Shown here: piece by piece, positions 38,558-46,989 of the stretch
How the letters are laid out: every line of letters starts with the position of its first letter
Position numbering within the stretch: the stretch's first letter is position 1
Assembly (NCBI RefSeq): GCF_003144535.1
Contig: NZ_PHFJ01000004.1
Location: forward strand, 248,001 to 312,000
Length of the DNA stretch: 64,000 nucleotides
From: Proteus penneri
GTDB taxonomy: Bacteria; Pseudomonadota; Gammaproteobacteria; Enterobacterales; Enterobacteriaceae
Direction of reading: 5' to 3'
The notes under the pieces: model-generated
What the model was told of the DNA's origin: nothing
Seen by the model: only the letters and a program-made list of their open reading frames with translations
The model's database searches: none
Translations under genes and position numbers: made by a program

Positions 38558-38885
38558 CTGCGCGGGTGCTTGGATCAATCTGGTTCAAGCATTTTGTAAA
38601 AGCCAGAAAGAGAAAAGCCCCGATTATGTTATTTAACATTAACCGAGGCCGAATCTAACCCAACAACTTGATTCTGCCTCCATTTTTATCGGAGTGCAAG
38701 AGGGAATGAAAAAATATTCTTTAATCGGACTGGTTATCGTGACGATGATAATATCGAACCACGTATTATTAGAGAGTAAATATCTTATTTATTCATACCA
38801 ACTACTGGATATTTAATTATTCAGGTTAATATAGCTTTTACTTTATATTAATCTTGTGGGGGAGCGCTCCCCCACAGTTTCCTTA
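38556..38885 (+). ncRNA. hok/sok-like mRNA, copy 2
   Basis: Same leader as copy 1 with GCCAGAAAGAGAAAAGCCCC and the CCGAGGC arm, ending in the hairpin TGTGGGGGAGC/GCTCCCCCACA (38855-38876). The RNA may still be made, but its peptide is damaged. Confidence 0.55.
38706..38816 (+). pseudogene. Frameshifted Hok-like toxin, copy 2
   Basis: ATG at 38706 after AAGAGGG opens a 36-codon frame, MKKYSLIGLVIVTMIIS and on, matching the start of copy 1 (MNKYSLIS). It stops at 38814. The expected tail is still visible in another frame (GYLIIQVNIAFTLY then stop, matching EYINVQVKFISNKH then stop), so a frameshift near 38800 separated head from tail. Confidence 0.6.
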
Positions 38886-38974
38886 TTCAATAGTTGTGTA
38901 TTTATCTAAGCACCCAAATTTATAATAAAAGGTAACAGATTTATGTTACCTCTTATTATATTAAAAATAAAAAA

Positions 38975-38997
38975 GCCGACCCCTATTTTTGGTCGGC
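38975..38997 (-). terminator. Terminator of the aga-kdu operon
   Basis: GCCGACC paired with GGTCGGC around a 9-base loop. On the minus strand a T tract (TTTTTTATTTTT) follows. It lies 84 bp past the last gene of the 10-kb minus operon. Confidence 0.85.
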
Positions 38998-39080
38998 ATC
39001 CTAGATAGGAAAATATTGCGCGGAAGGCATGTAAAGCGCAAGAAAAACAACAAAGCGTCAATATCAAAGCTCTAGCAATA

Positions 39081-40142
39081 TTACAAAAGATTTAAAACTT
39101 CACTTCCTGCTAATAAATAAGCACCAGCACCATAATCCATATTATGTTCAAACTTCACTTCACGAGGGTTAAATGCAGGAAGTTGAACCCAACCTATCAT
39201 GCCATTGTCATGAATACAGGTTTGTAATGCCGACCATGCTTTATTTAAAGCAGGAAAATAAATTTCTTTCTCTAATACTCCCTGATTAATTCCCCATGCT
39301 AGTCCATAACAAAATAGTGCTGTAGCTGAACTTTCTGGTGCAGGAAAATTATCAGGATCAAGTAAACTGGTTCGCCAAAAACCATCTTCATGTTGATAAT
39401 CTAGGATGGATGTCGCTAATTCTTTAAACAATACAATATAACGTTCACGGCCATGATAATCATCAGGCATATATTTTAGGATGCGAGGTATCGACGCTAA
39501 AACCCAACCGATACCACGGCTCCAAAATACTTTTTCACCATTAGCTTCACGTAATTCATTGCCTTGACCATCAGGAATATAGCGATGATCACGAAAGATA
39601 AGCCCTGTTTCAGGATCACGTAAATGGTCAATCGCATCCCAATAAGCTGTGTGCATATAATCTAAATAACGTCGCTCATTGGTGATTTCAGCTAACGCAG
39701 CAAAACCAGGAGGCGCCATAAAGAGTGCATCACACCACCACCAGTCTTCACGACCAGGTTTTGGCTCATCAATCATAATATCAAATGCTTTGATTGTTGG
39801 CTCAACCACTTCAGATTGTTCAAACAATGGACTAATAGCCAGATAAGCTTGTGCACACACATGATCATCTGCAAAGCGAGGATTAGGACCCGTTCTAAAC
39901 CCAGTATGTAGTGTGTAATTCAATACACCATTAAGATATTCTTCATCTTGTGTGGCTTGCCATGCTGCACTGACACAACTCCATAAAACACCGCGTTCCC
40001 AATCTGTGTCTTTAATAAAACGGGTTTTTCCACTACGGCGGCGGACACTGCGAACTTGATTAGCCGATTGATAACGATACACTCGCTTCATATTTTGCAA
40101 TACGGTATTCTTTTGCAAAGCCTCTGTATTAGCGTGTTCCAT
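39081..40142 (-). CDS. Unsaturated glucuronyl hydrolase, GH105
   Basis: 353 residues from ATG at 40142 (AGTAGG just upstream; an earlier in-frame ATG overlaps kduD and is less likely). Alpha/alpha barrel of the GH105 (YteR/YesR) type. Shared motifs are WWWCDALFMAPPGFAAL (its Asp probably the catalytic acid), EKVFWSRGIGWVLAS and DYGAGAYLLAGSEV. No signal peptide, so cytoplasmic. It hydrates the 4,5-unsaturated uronic acid of lyase products, releasing GalNAc (or GalNAc-6-phosphate) and the unsaturated uronate that feeds KduI. Last gene of the operon. Confidence 0.88.
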   Translation of the reverse strand: MEHANTEALQKNTVLQNMKRVYRYQSANQVRSVRRRSGKTRFIKDTDWERGVLWSCVSAAWQATQDEEYLNGVLNYTLHTGFRTGPNPRFADDHVCAQAYLAISPLFEQSEVVEPTIKAFDIMIDEPKPGREDWWWCDALFMAPPGFAALAEITNERRYLDYMHTAYWDAIDHLRDPETGLIFRDHRYIPDGQGNELREANGEKVFWSRGIGWVLASIPRILKYMPDDYHGRERYIVLFKELATSILDYQHEDGFWRTSLLDPDNFPAPESSATALFCYGLAWGINQGVLEKEIYFPALNKAWSALQTCIHDNGMIGWVQLPAFNPREVKFEHNMDYGAGAYLLAGSEVLNLL

Positions 40143-40159
40143 CCTACTTCTCCATGAAA

Positions 40160-40915
40160 TTAACGAGCCAACCAACCACCATCAACTGCAATAGTGTATC
40201 CATTAACATAATCACTGGCTTTAGACGCTAAAAAAATCGCAGGACCAGCAACATCTTCTGGCGTTCCCCAACGTCCTGCAGGAATACGTTCTAGGATAGC
40301 GGCATTACGCACGTCATCTGCGCGTAGTGCTGCGGTGTTATCTGTTGCCATATAACCCGGAGCAATTGCATTTACATTGATATTATATTGAGAGAGTTCA
40401 GTCGCCAATGCGCGAGTTAATCCCATTACTGCGGATTTACTTGCGGTGTAAGAAGGTACACGAATACCACCTTGATAAGAGAGCATAGAAGCAATGTTAA
40501 TTATCTTTCCACCCTCTCCTTGTTTTACAAATTGGCGAGCGACTTTTTGGGATAAAAAGAATAGTGTTTTCTGATTAATATCAATCACATCATCCCAATC
40601 TTTTTCACTAAATTCTAAAAGGTCTTCTCGACGAATAATCCCTGCATTATTCACCAAAATATCAATACGCCCCATCACAGAAACAGCTTCATCCACCAGC
40701 GCTTGTAATCCATCTTGTTTCATTAAATTTTGCGTAATGTAATGAAAGCGACGACCCAATGCTTCTACTTGTTGGCGAGTTTCTGGTGCATCTTGAATAC
40801 CCACTCCCACAATATCTGCACCCGCTTTGGCTAAACCAATAGCCATGCCTTGACCTAAACCTGTATTACAACCTGTGACAATAGCAACTTTGCCATTTAA
40901 ATCGAATAAATTCAT
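40160..40915 (-). CDS. kduD: 2-keto-3-deoxy-D-gluconate-forming dehydrogenase KduD
   Basis: Short-chain dehydrogenase of 251 residues (E. coli KduD has 253). Cofactor loop TGCNTGLGQG at 14-23, NNAGI near 90, catalytic Ser in NIASML, Tyr-Lys in SYTASKSAV. It reduces 2,5-diketo-3-deoxygluconate (from KduI) to 2-keto-3-deoxygluconate with NADH. Lies between kduI and the GH105 gene; a hairpin GGTGTGGC/GCCACACC sits in the gap before it. Confidence 0.93.
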   Translation of the reverse strand: MNLFDLNGKVAIVTGCNTGLGQGMAIGLAKAGADIVGVGIQDAPETRQQVEALGRRFHYITQNLMKQDGLQALVDEAVSVMGRIDILVNNAGIIRREDLLEFSEKDWDDVIDINQKTLFFLSQKVARQFVKQGEGGKIINIASMLSYQGGIRVPSYTASKSAVMGLTRALATELSQYNINVNAIAPGYMATDNTAALRADDVRNAAILERIPAGRWGTPEDVAGPAIFLASKASDYVNGYTIAVDGGWLAR

Positions 40916-40999
40916 AGCAGTAACCTCTCAGGTGTGGCTTCATTGCCACACCTTTTTTATAAGTAGAGTAAGAAGAAAATGTAACTATTCGTATCGTAG

Positions 41000-41830
41000 T
41001 TACTTCAGATCTTTCATTGCCACATGATCCATATCGTGGAAGACCTGATTCTCACCAACCATTCCCCAAATAAAGGTATAAGATGCAGAGCCCACACCAG
41101 AATGAATTGACCAGCTAGGGCTTATCACTGCTTGCTCATTACGAACCACTAAATGACGAGTTTCCGTTGGTTCCCCCATATAATGGAAAACCACATTGTC
41201 ATCTTTCATATCAAAATAGAGATACACTTCCATACGACGCTCATGGGTATGACAAGGCATGGTATTCCATAAACTACCTGGTTCAAGAACCGTCATCCCC
41301 ATAGATAATTGGCACGTTGGCAGAACTGAAGGGTGTAAGAATTTATAAATAGTACGAACGTTACAGTTTTCTGCATTACCTAATTTTTCAGGCGATGCTT
41401 GCTGTTGCGTTATTTTGCGCGTTGGGTAGGTATGATGAGCTGGCGCACAATTCATATAAAAACGCGCGGGTGTTTCTACACAATCACTGGTAAATTCAAC
41501 ACTTTTAGCACCCATTCCGATATAAATTGCTTCACGAGCACCAATATCAAACACTTCACCATCAACAATTACTTTACCAGCACCACCAATATTAATGGCA
41601 CCTAACTCACGTCTTTCTAAAAAGAAATCAACGCCTAATGCTTTACCTGCCATTAACGCTAAAGGCTGTGTTGTGGGAACAATACCGCCAACAATAATGC
41701 GATCTATATGGCTATAAGTGAGATTCATTTCCCCTTCACAGAATAGGTTTTCAATCAGGAACTCCTTGCGAAGTCCTTCTGTATCAAGCCTTTTAGCATG
41801 TTCACTATGAATTGGCTGACGAATTTCCAT
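41000..41830 (-). CDS. kduI: 5-keto-4-deoxyuronate isomerase KduI
   Basis: 276 residues (E. coli 278), a cupin isomerase with zinc ligands in [17 protein letters not shown] and later His residues (WSIHSGVG). It converts 4-deoxy-L-threo-5-hexosulose uronate, the form taken by the free unsaturated uronate, to 2,5-diketo-3-deoxygluconate. Cytoplasmic; followed by kduD after 84 bp and preceded by agaA after 42 bp. Confidence 0.95.
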   Translation of the reverse strand: MEIRQPIHSEHAKRLDTEGLRKEFLIENLFCEGEMNLTYSHIDRIIVGGIVPTTQPLALMAGKALGVDFFLERRELGAINIGGAGKVIVDGEVFDIGAREAIYIGMGAKSVEFTSDCVETPARFYMNCAPAHHTYPTRKITQQQASPEKLGNAENCNVRTIYKFLHPSVLPTCQLSMGMTVLEPGSLWNTMPCHTHERRMEVYLYFDMKDDNVVFHYMGEPTETRHLVVRNEQAVISPSWSIHSGVGSASYTFIWGMVGENQVFHDMDHVAMKDLK

Positions 41831-41872
41831 TATAAATACCTCATTTTTACTGATGGGTGCATAACAGAAAAG

Positions 41873-43042
41873 CTATGCATTTTCCCCGGATACAGAGTAA
41901 ATATGATTTCCTCTGATGAATGTATCGGTGAGATGAAAGCACTCATCCACCACAGCAAAGCTGGCTTGTCGCCCCACTTTGATATAACCCAATTTATCGC
42001 CGATGCCGAGATACTCTGCGGGGATCGCAGTTGCCATTTGTACCGCTTCCCACTCAGGTACGTGCGCAAGTTGCACCATATTTCGCAATGCACTATCTAA
42101 GCTACAAGTACTCCCAGCCAAAGAACCATCGGCAGTTTTTGCTTGACCTTGGGTAACGCTAACTGTTTGAGCACCTAGCGTATAATCACCATCAGGTAAT
42201 CCCCCTGCACGCATACAATCTGTAATTAGCGCAAGTTGTTGGTAACCTTTCATGCGATACGCTAATTGCATCATCACGGGATGAACATGAATGCCATCGG
42301 CAATCAATTCCGCCAATACATCGTGATACAACACGGCACCACAACATCCTGGCTCTCGGTGATGAAGTCCCGTCATCCCGTTATACAAGTGCACGCCACA
42401 ATCAGCGCCATGTAAAAATGCATCTGACGTTTGTTCATAAGTTGCCGCCGTATGTGCCACACTAGGTTTAATGCCTCGATTGACCAACCAATCAATCGCT
42501 TCTATTGAACCTTGTGCTTCTGGCGCAACAGCGACACGCAATAATGAGTCACCCGCACTTTCAAGTAGTGTTTCTAACTCTGATATTGTCGGTGCTTTTA
42601 GATATTTCACCGGGTGAGAGCCTCGATGGCGCTCGGTAAAATAAGGCCCTTCTAAAAAGCTCCCAAGCAACAACGCACCGGACGTTTGTGGCTTTGATAA
42701 GAACTCACGTACTTGTGATAATGCTAGGCGAATGTCATCTATAGGCGCAGTAACCGTTGTACCAACCCACGCTACAACGCCTGTTTTCACTAAAGCATCC
42801 GCGATGGTTTGCAACCCTTGCTCAGTCGCATCCATAACATCCGCACCTTCACGACCATGAATATGGATATCCACAAAACCGGGTAATAATGATTTCCCTT
42901 TTAGGCGAATAATGGGGCAATCAGTTGGTGCTTGCGAGGTGATCGATTCAATGACATCGCCCCTAACACAGACATAACAGAGATAACGAATCCCTTCAGG
43001 TGTAAACGTTCTATCTGCCAAAATGGCGTATCGCTGACTCAT
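41873..43042 (-). CDS. agaA: N-acetylgalactosamine-6-phosphate deacetylase
   Basis: 389 residues of the NagA/AgaA amidohydrolase family. Metal and substrate motifs are VDIHIHGREGADVMD, FLEGPYFTERHRGSHP, HTAATYEQ, HLYNGMTGLHHREPG and ITDCMRAGG. It removes acetate from GalNAc-6-phosphate to give galactosamine-6-phosphate. Its ATG overlaps the agaF stop by four bases (ATGA), and the aga context favours AgaA over NagA. Confidence 0.93.
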   Translation of the reverse strand: MSQRYAILADRTFTPEGIRYLCYVCVRGDVIESITSQAPTDCPIIRLKGKSLLPGFVDIHIHGREGADVMDATEQGLQTIADALVKTGVVAWVGTTVTAPIDDIRLALSQVREFLSKPQTSGALLLGSFLEGPYFTERHRGSHPVKYLKAPTISELETLLESAGDSLLRVAVAPEAQGSIEAIDWLVNRGIKPSVAHTAATYEQTSDAFLHGADCGVHLYNGMTGLHHREPGCCGAVLYHDVLAELIADGIHVHPVMMQLAYRMKGYQQLALITDCMRAGGLPDGDYTLGAQTVSVTQGQAKTADGSLAGSTCSLDSALRNMVQLAHVPEWEAVQMATAIPAEYLGIGDKLGYIKVGRQASFAVVDECFHLTDTFIRGNHIYSVSGENA

Positions 43043-43473
43043 AAGCCGTCTTCTTCATCAGCATCATTGCTGTCTATTTGTGCCAATTGCTCACGAATAT
43101 CCTGAATACTCTCTTGACCTATTTCGCGTAACGTTTGCACTAACTCTGACGTTGAACACCCTTCTCGTTCAAAAGCGGCATTAACAATCATCGGTAAATT
43201 CACCCCAGCTAACACCTCAACATCAAGATTTTGCATCATAATGGCCATTGCTCGATTACAAGGGGTTCCACCAGGTAAATCTGTTAAGAACAAATATTGC
43301 TGACATGACATTGAGTCAATCGCTTCACGCATTTTTTCTTCTAATTCATCAGGGGAAATAGACTCAACAAAATCAATAAACGCGATATTTTCCTGTTCTC
43401 CAGCAATCGCTTTTACGGCTGATGCCATACCAGAAGCAAAATTAAGATGTCCTGAAACAATAAGACCTATCAT
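43039..43473 (-). CDS. agaF: PTS N-acetylgalactosamine-specific EIIA (AgaF)
   Basis: 144 residues of the mannose-family EIIA fold. The phosphorylated residue is His9 in IVSGHLNFASGM, and FLTDLPGGTPCN is a conserved block. It takes phosphate from HPr and gives it to AgaV. A hairpin CGGGCAG/CTGCCCG lies in the 99-bp gap from agaE. E. coli K-12 has lost this subunit, but here it is whole. Confidence 0.93.
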   Translation of the reverse strand: MIGLIVSGHLNFASGMASAVKAIAGEQENIAFIDFVESISPDELEEKMREAIDSMSCQQYLFLTDLPGGTPCNRAMAIMMQNLDVEVLAGVNLPMIVNAAFEREGCSTSELVQTLREIGQESIQDIREQLAQIDSNDADEEDGL

Positions 43474-43572
43474 GAGTGACTCCTTGCGGGCAGCAGAAGA
43501 CTCTCCTGCCCGTTTATAGCAAGTTAATAATGTATTTCGATTGACAATAACGACTGTGGTAAAGGCTCTCTG

Positions 43573-44463
43573 TTATAAGAATCCTAATACATGGCCGACA
43601 ACGCCAAATGCAAGAGTTGAGAAAATCAATACCGGAGGTTTACCCCAAAAACCGGTGCTTTTTACCATTTTGTACATCAGGAAAACTAAGCACAAAGGCA
43701 GTAAATTCGGCATGATTTTGTCAAAGAGCGCGGTTTGCAACTCGACCACCTTTCCTCCCAGCTCTAACGAGGCGGTGGTTTGCACCTTGATAAAGGTCGC
43801 GGAGAGCGCCCCAATGACAAAGATCCCCATAATATTGGCGGCTTTAGCCAGTTTTTCAGTGGCATCACTCATATTGACCATCGCAGCGGTTCCCGCGCGA
43901 TAACCCATAAACATCAGCCCGAAATACACTAAAAAGTGCACAATTTGATATAAAAAGAAGAAAACAAAAGGCCCCGCAATCGAACCCTCCATAGCAATAG
44001 ATGCGCCCAATGCTAATGTCAGTGGCATTAAGGTCATGTGGTCAATAGCATCGCCAATACCCCCTGTTGGCCCCATTCCTGCTACTTTCATCACGTTAAC
44101 AGTTGATGGTTTTTCTTTGTTTTCTTCCATTGCAACAGCTGTACCTAATAAAAAGGTAAACAGCTTAGGACTGGCATTAAAAAATTGCAGATGGTTTTTC
44201 AGTGATGTTGCATAATCGCGTTTATTATTCCCATGGATCTTCTTTAATGCTGGAATAATTGAGAAGGCAAATCCACCACCTTGCATACGTTCAAAGTTAA
44301 AGTTACCTTCCATAAATAACCCTCGGAACGCACACTTCCAAAGGTCACCTTTCGTGATCACTTTTCTGACTGTGGTATCTTGATACTCATCAATGCCATC
44401 AATCAAAGAACCTGTTTCTGTTTTATCCTGCGTTTTCAATGCGGTGCTGTTATCAGATACCAT
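43573..44463 (-). CDS. agaE: PTS N-acetylgalactosamine-specific EIID (AgaE)
   Basis: 296 residues from ATG at 44463 (GAGGA eight bases upstream; the start overlaps the agaW stop by 11 bases, so translation is coupled). Mannose-family EIID: N-terminal KGDLWKCAFRGLFMEGNFNF, then MAGMGPTGGIGDAIDH-like VAGMGPTGGIGDAIDHMTL, and a C-terminal membrane part. Forms the membrane channel with AgaW. Confidence 0.92.
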   Translation of the reverse strand: MVSDNSTALKTQDKTETGSLIDGIDEYQDTTVRKVITKGDLWKCAFRGLFMEGNFNFERMQGGGFAFSIIPALKKIHGNNKRDYATSLKNHLQFFNASPKLFTFLLGTAVAMEENKEKPSTVNVMKVAGMGPTGGIGDAIDHMTLMPLTLALGASIAMEGSIAGPFVFFFLYQIVHFLVYFGLMFMGYRAGTAAMVNMSDATEKLAKAANIMGIFVIGALSATFIKVQTTASLELGGKVVELQTALFDKIMPNLLPLCLVFLMYKMVKSTGFWGKPPVLIFSTLAFGVVGHVLGFL

Positions 44464-45220
44464 CTTCGAAATCCTCATTCTGCTGACTTGTATTTTTGTT
44501 GTTACCACTAAAGAAGAAGTAGAGCGCGGCGGCTGATGCGCCTAAAATAGCGACCGCCATAATTGGCAGTTTTAAATAGGTTGTCATAACGAAACCAATG
44601 AAGAACACACCGGCAACTTCTTTTGACCACATGATTTTCAGCAACATGGCGAAACCAATAGCAGGAACCATCTTCGCACCAATACCTAAACCTTCAAGCA
44701 ACACTTTCGGGGTATTCTCATCAATCCATTGAGCTGCATGTTCACCAAAATAGACCGTTACGAAGGCAACTAAAGCATAGAGTAATGAACGTACTATAAT
44801 CGTGATAATCAGTAGCCGTGACACACCACCAGCATCGGCTCTTTCTGCGTATCTATCGGCTTTTCCCATAGTGAATGCCGTCATTGCAAAGAAGCCAATC
44901 ACCAACATTTGCATTAACACAGCAATTGGCATACCAATCCCCATAGCAACTTCAGGTGATTGATTTGTCATTACCGCAAAAGCAACCGCAGCAATGGTGC
45001 CTAATGTTACATCTGGTGGCTGAGCACCGGCGTTAGGAACAAGTCCTAACCAAGCAAGTTCTAATGTTGCACCTGCAATCAATCCAACCTGCATATCACC
45101 CATAATCAGGCCAACAACAGGCCCTGTAATTAATGGTCTGTGAATATTTAATGCAACATCATACTTATCTATACCGCAAAAGAAGGCCCATAAAGCCACT
45201 AAAGAAGCTTCAAAAATCAT
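44453..45220 (-). CDS. agaW: PTS N-acetylgalactosamine-specific EIIC (AgaW)
   Basis: 255 residues, six or more membrane helices, mannose-family EIIC with GALVGLIMGD-like GPVVGLIMGDMQVGLIAGA and LELAWLGLVPNAGAQPPD. It carries the sugar through the inner membrane. The intact length contrasts with the truncated agaW of E. coli K-12. A hairpin CCTGC/GCAGG in the 47-bp gap from agaV may shape subunit ratios. Confidence 0.92.
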   Translation of the reverse strand: MIFEASLVALWAFFCGIDKYDVALNIHRPLITGPVVGLIMGDMQVGLIAGATLELAWLGLVPNAGAQPPDVTLGTIAAVAFAVMTNQSPEVAMGIGMPIAVLMQMLVIGFFAMTAFTMGKADRYAERADAGGVSRLLIITIIVRSLLYALVAFVTVYFGEHAAQWIDENTPKVLLEGLGIGAKMVPAIGFAMLLKIMWSKEVAGVFFIGFVMTTYLKLPIMAVAILGASAAALYFFFSGNNKNTSQQNEDFEDGI

Positions 45221-45267
45221 AAATAATCCTCAAACCTGCTAATGCAGGTTTTTTGTTCAGGAAATTA

Positions 45268-45762
45268 TCAGGCTGATGCTAGCGCTAACACGTCAACCGG
45301 TGTCTGATCGGGGGTGTTTTGGATTGTGCAAGTCACACCGTTTGCGACAAGGCGTTTAAACGCATCAATGTCGGCATCATTGACTGATACGGTTTTCGCA
45401 ATTTGGCGTTTCCCTTCATGAAAATGCATATTGCCAACATTACAGTGAGTAATGGGCACACCGCCTTCCACTAAACGGGCAACATCTTTCGGGTTATTAC
45501 ACAAAACAAAAATTTTCTGACGAGGAGATGCTTTACTAATAACATCAATAGTTTTTTGAATAGAGAAGAAGCGAACAGCGTACTCACCACCCGCTGACGC
45601 TTTCATACCTGCTTGCATAAATGCGGCATTAGGGCCTTCTGCTGCATCATCATTAGCCACTAAAATCAGGTTTGCTTCGGTATGTTTACCCCATGTAATG
45701 CGGATTTGACCATGGAGTAAACGTTCATCAATGCGAGTCCAGACAATATTAGGTGTGTTCAT
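45268..45762 (-). CDS. agaV: PTS N-acetylgalactosamine-specific EIIB (AgaV)
   Basis: 164 residues of the mannose/sorbose EIIB family. The phosphorylated His17 lies in RIDERLLHGQIRITWGK. It passes phosphate from AgaF to the incoming sugar. Ribosome site AGAGAG before the ATG. First PTS gene after agaS. Together with AgaW, AgaE and AgaF the transporter is complete. Confidence 0.93.
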   Translation of the reverse strand: MNTPNIVWTRIDERLLHGQIRITWGKHTEANLILVANDDAAEGPNAAFMQAGMKASAGGEYAVRFFSIQKTIDVISKASPRQKIFVLCNNPKDVARLVEGGVPITHCNVGNMHFHEGKRQIAKTVSVNDADIDAFKRLVANGVTCTIQNTPDQTPVDVLALASA

Positions 45763-45786
45763 AATTAGCTCTCTTATTATATTTTA

Positions 45787-46977
45787 TTAATTTAAAGCAG
45801 ACTGTGTGTCGTCTTTTTTGTGTGAGAACGGATAAATTGTGACGCCTTGTACAACGCGGTTGATTTCTCCTGTCGGAGACGGGTTATCAGGCGTATTCCC
45901 TAGTGCAATGGAACTGTGAAATGCGAATGATTGCGCCAACATCAAGTAAGGGAACAATAGCGCCACATCAGAACAGTTCTCTAACGCAGGAATATAAACA
46001 AAACTCTCTGGTGAGAAAGCGTTATCATTTCGTGCGGTGATCGCGATCACCTTGCCTGATGCATTATCGTGAATAACCTCTCGTAATAAGTCTGTCTCAT
46101 ATTGACGTGTATAAGGATCATTAGAGAAAAACATCACCACTAAAGTTTCTTTATTTACGATAGACTTAGGCCCATGTCGAAAACCTAATGGAGTATCAAA
46201 GCTTGCAACCACTTTACCCGCTGTAAGCTCTAACATTTTCAACGCAGCTTCTTGCGCTAAACCTTGCAATCCACCGCTTCCTAGATAAATAACTCGTTTA
46301 AACTTACCCGCGTATTTATCCCGAATAATTTGATTGGCTTTATTAAACTGTGCTTTATAGTGACTAAAAAAAGGTGCAATAGAATCCCTAAAGACGTTAT
46401 CCCCTAAAAAGATGGTCACTGCCGCCATCATCATGGATGAAAAGCTAGAGGTCATTGCTAAAGAACGGTCATTGGATTCTTCAGGCATCAACAATGCCAA
46501 TGCACTACTGTTATTTTGGCAATATTCATAAAGCTTGCCATTTGCATTACATGTCAGCACTAAGTGATGACACTGAGATAGACATTCAGTCGCAACATCT
46601 AACGCTGCCACACTTTCAGGGCTATTACCCGAGCGAGCAAAAGAGATTAATAATGTTGGGATATCTTCTGCTAAATATTCTTGTGGATCAGCCACTAAAT
46701 CGGTTGTTGCAATCGCATCTACTCGACGTTTTGTATGGCCACTTAAAATAGGCGCCAATGCTTTTCCAGCGAATGCGGACGTACCTGCACCTGTTAAAAT
46801 AATTCGTGCATGAGGCACTGCAAGCGCTTTATCTAAAAAGGCCTCAATATCAGCACGTTTCTCTTTTACTGATTGCCATGTTTTCTTCCAACATTCTGGT
46901 TGTTGCTCAATTTCTTTCGCAGTCCAAAATGCATTCAGTTGCTCTAATTTAGCGGTCTGATAACTTAAATATTCCAT
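45787..46977 (-). CDS. agaS: Galactosamine-6-phosphate deaminase/isomerase AgaS
   Basis: 396 residues from ATG at 46977 (GAGG upstream). Two SIS domains; ILTGAGTSAFAGK near residue 60 and FARSGNSPES are the sugar-phosphate loops of the first, VIYLGSGGLQGLAQE of the second. It deaminates galactosamine-6-phosphate to tagatose-6-phosphate and ammonia. Directly follows kbaZ. Confidence 0.94.
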   Translation of the reverse strand: MEYLSYQTAKLEQLNAFWTAKEIEQQPECWKKTWQSVKEKRADIEAFLDKALAVPHARIILTGAGTSAFAGKALAPILSGHTKRRVDAIATTDLVADPQEYLAEDIPTLLISFARSGNSPESVAALDVATECLSQCHHLVLTCNANGKLYEYCQNNSSALALLMPEESNDRSLAMTSSFSSMMMAAVTIFLGDNVFRDSIAPFFSHYKAQFNKANQIIRDKYAGKFKRVIYLGSGGLQGLAQEAALKMLELTAGKVVASFDTPLGFRHGPKSIVNKETLVVMFFSNDPYTRQYETDLLREVIHDNASGKVIAITARNDNAFSPESFVYIPALENCSDVALLFPYLMLAQSFAFHSSIALGNTPDNPSPTGEINRVVQGVTIYPFSHKKDDTQSALN

Positions 46978-46989
46978 GGTTTCCCTCAA

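Larger units (their letters stand above)
37955..38955. repeat. Tandem duplication of the hok-like locus (period about 512-516 bp)
   Basis: Two diverged copies in direct orientation. Perfectly shared blocks include 38040-38077 with 38556-38593 (38 bases, offset 516) and 38392-38425 with 38904-38937 (34 bases, offset 512). The 3' hairpins (38343 and 38855) also match. Leader, hairpins and flanks are kept while the coding part has drifted. Confidence 0.9.

Noticed and set aside
41830-42093. 87-codon minus-strand frame overlapping the 3' end of agaA
   Set aside because: Out-of-frame shadow of conserved agaA codons; agaA continues intact to its stop at 41873.
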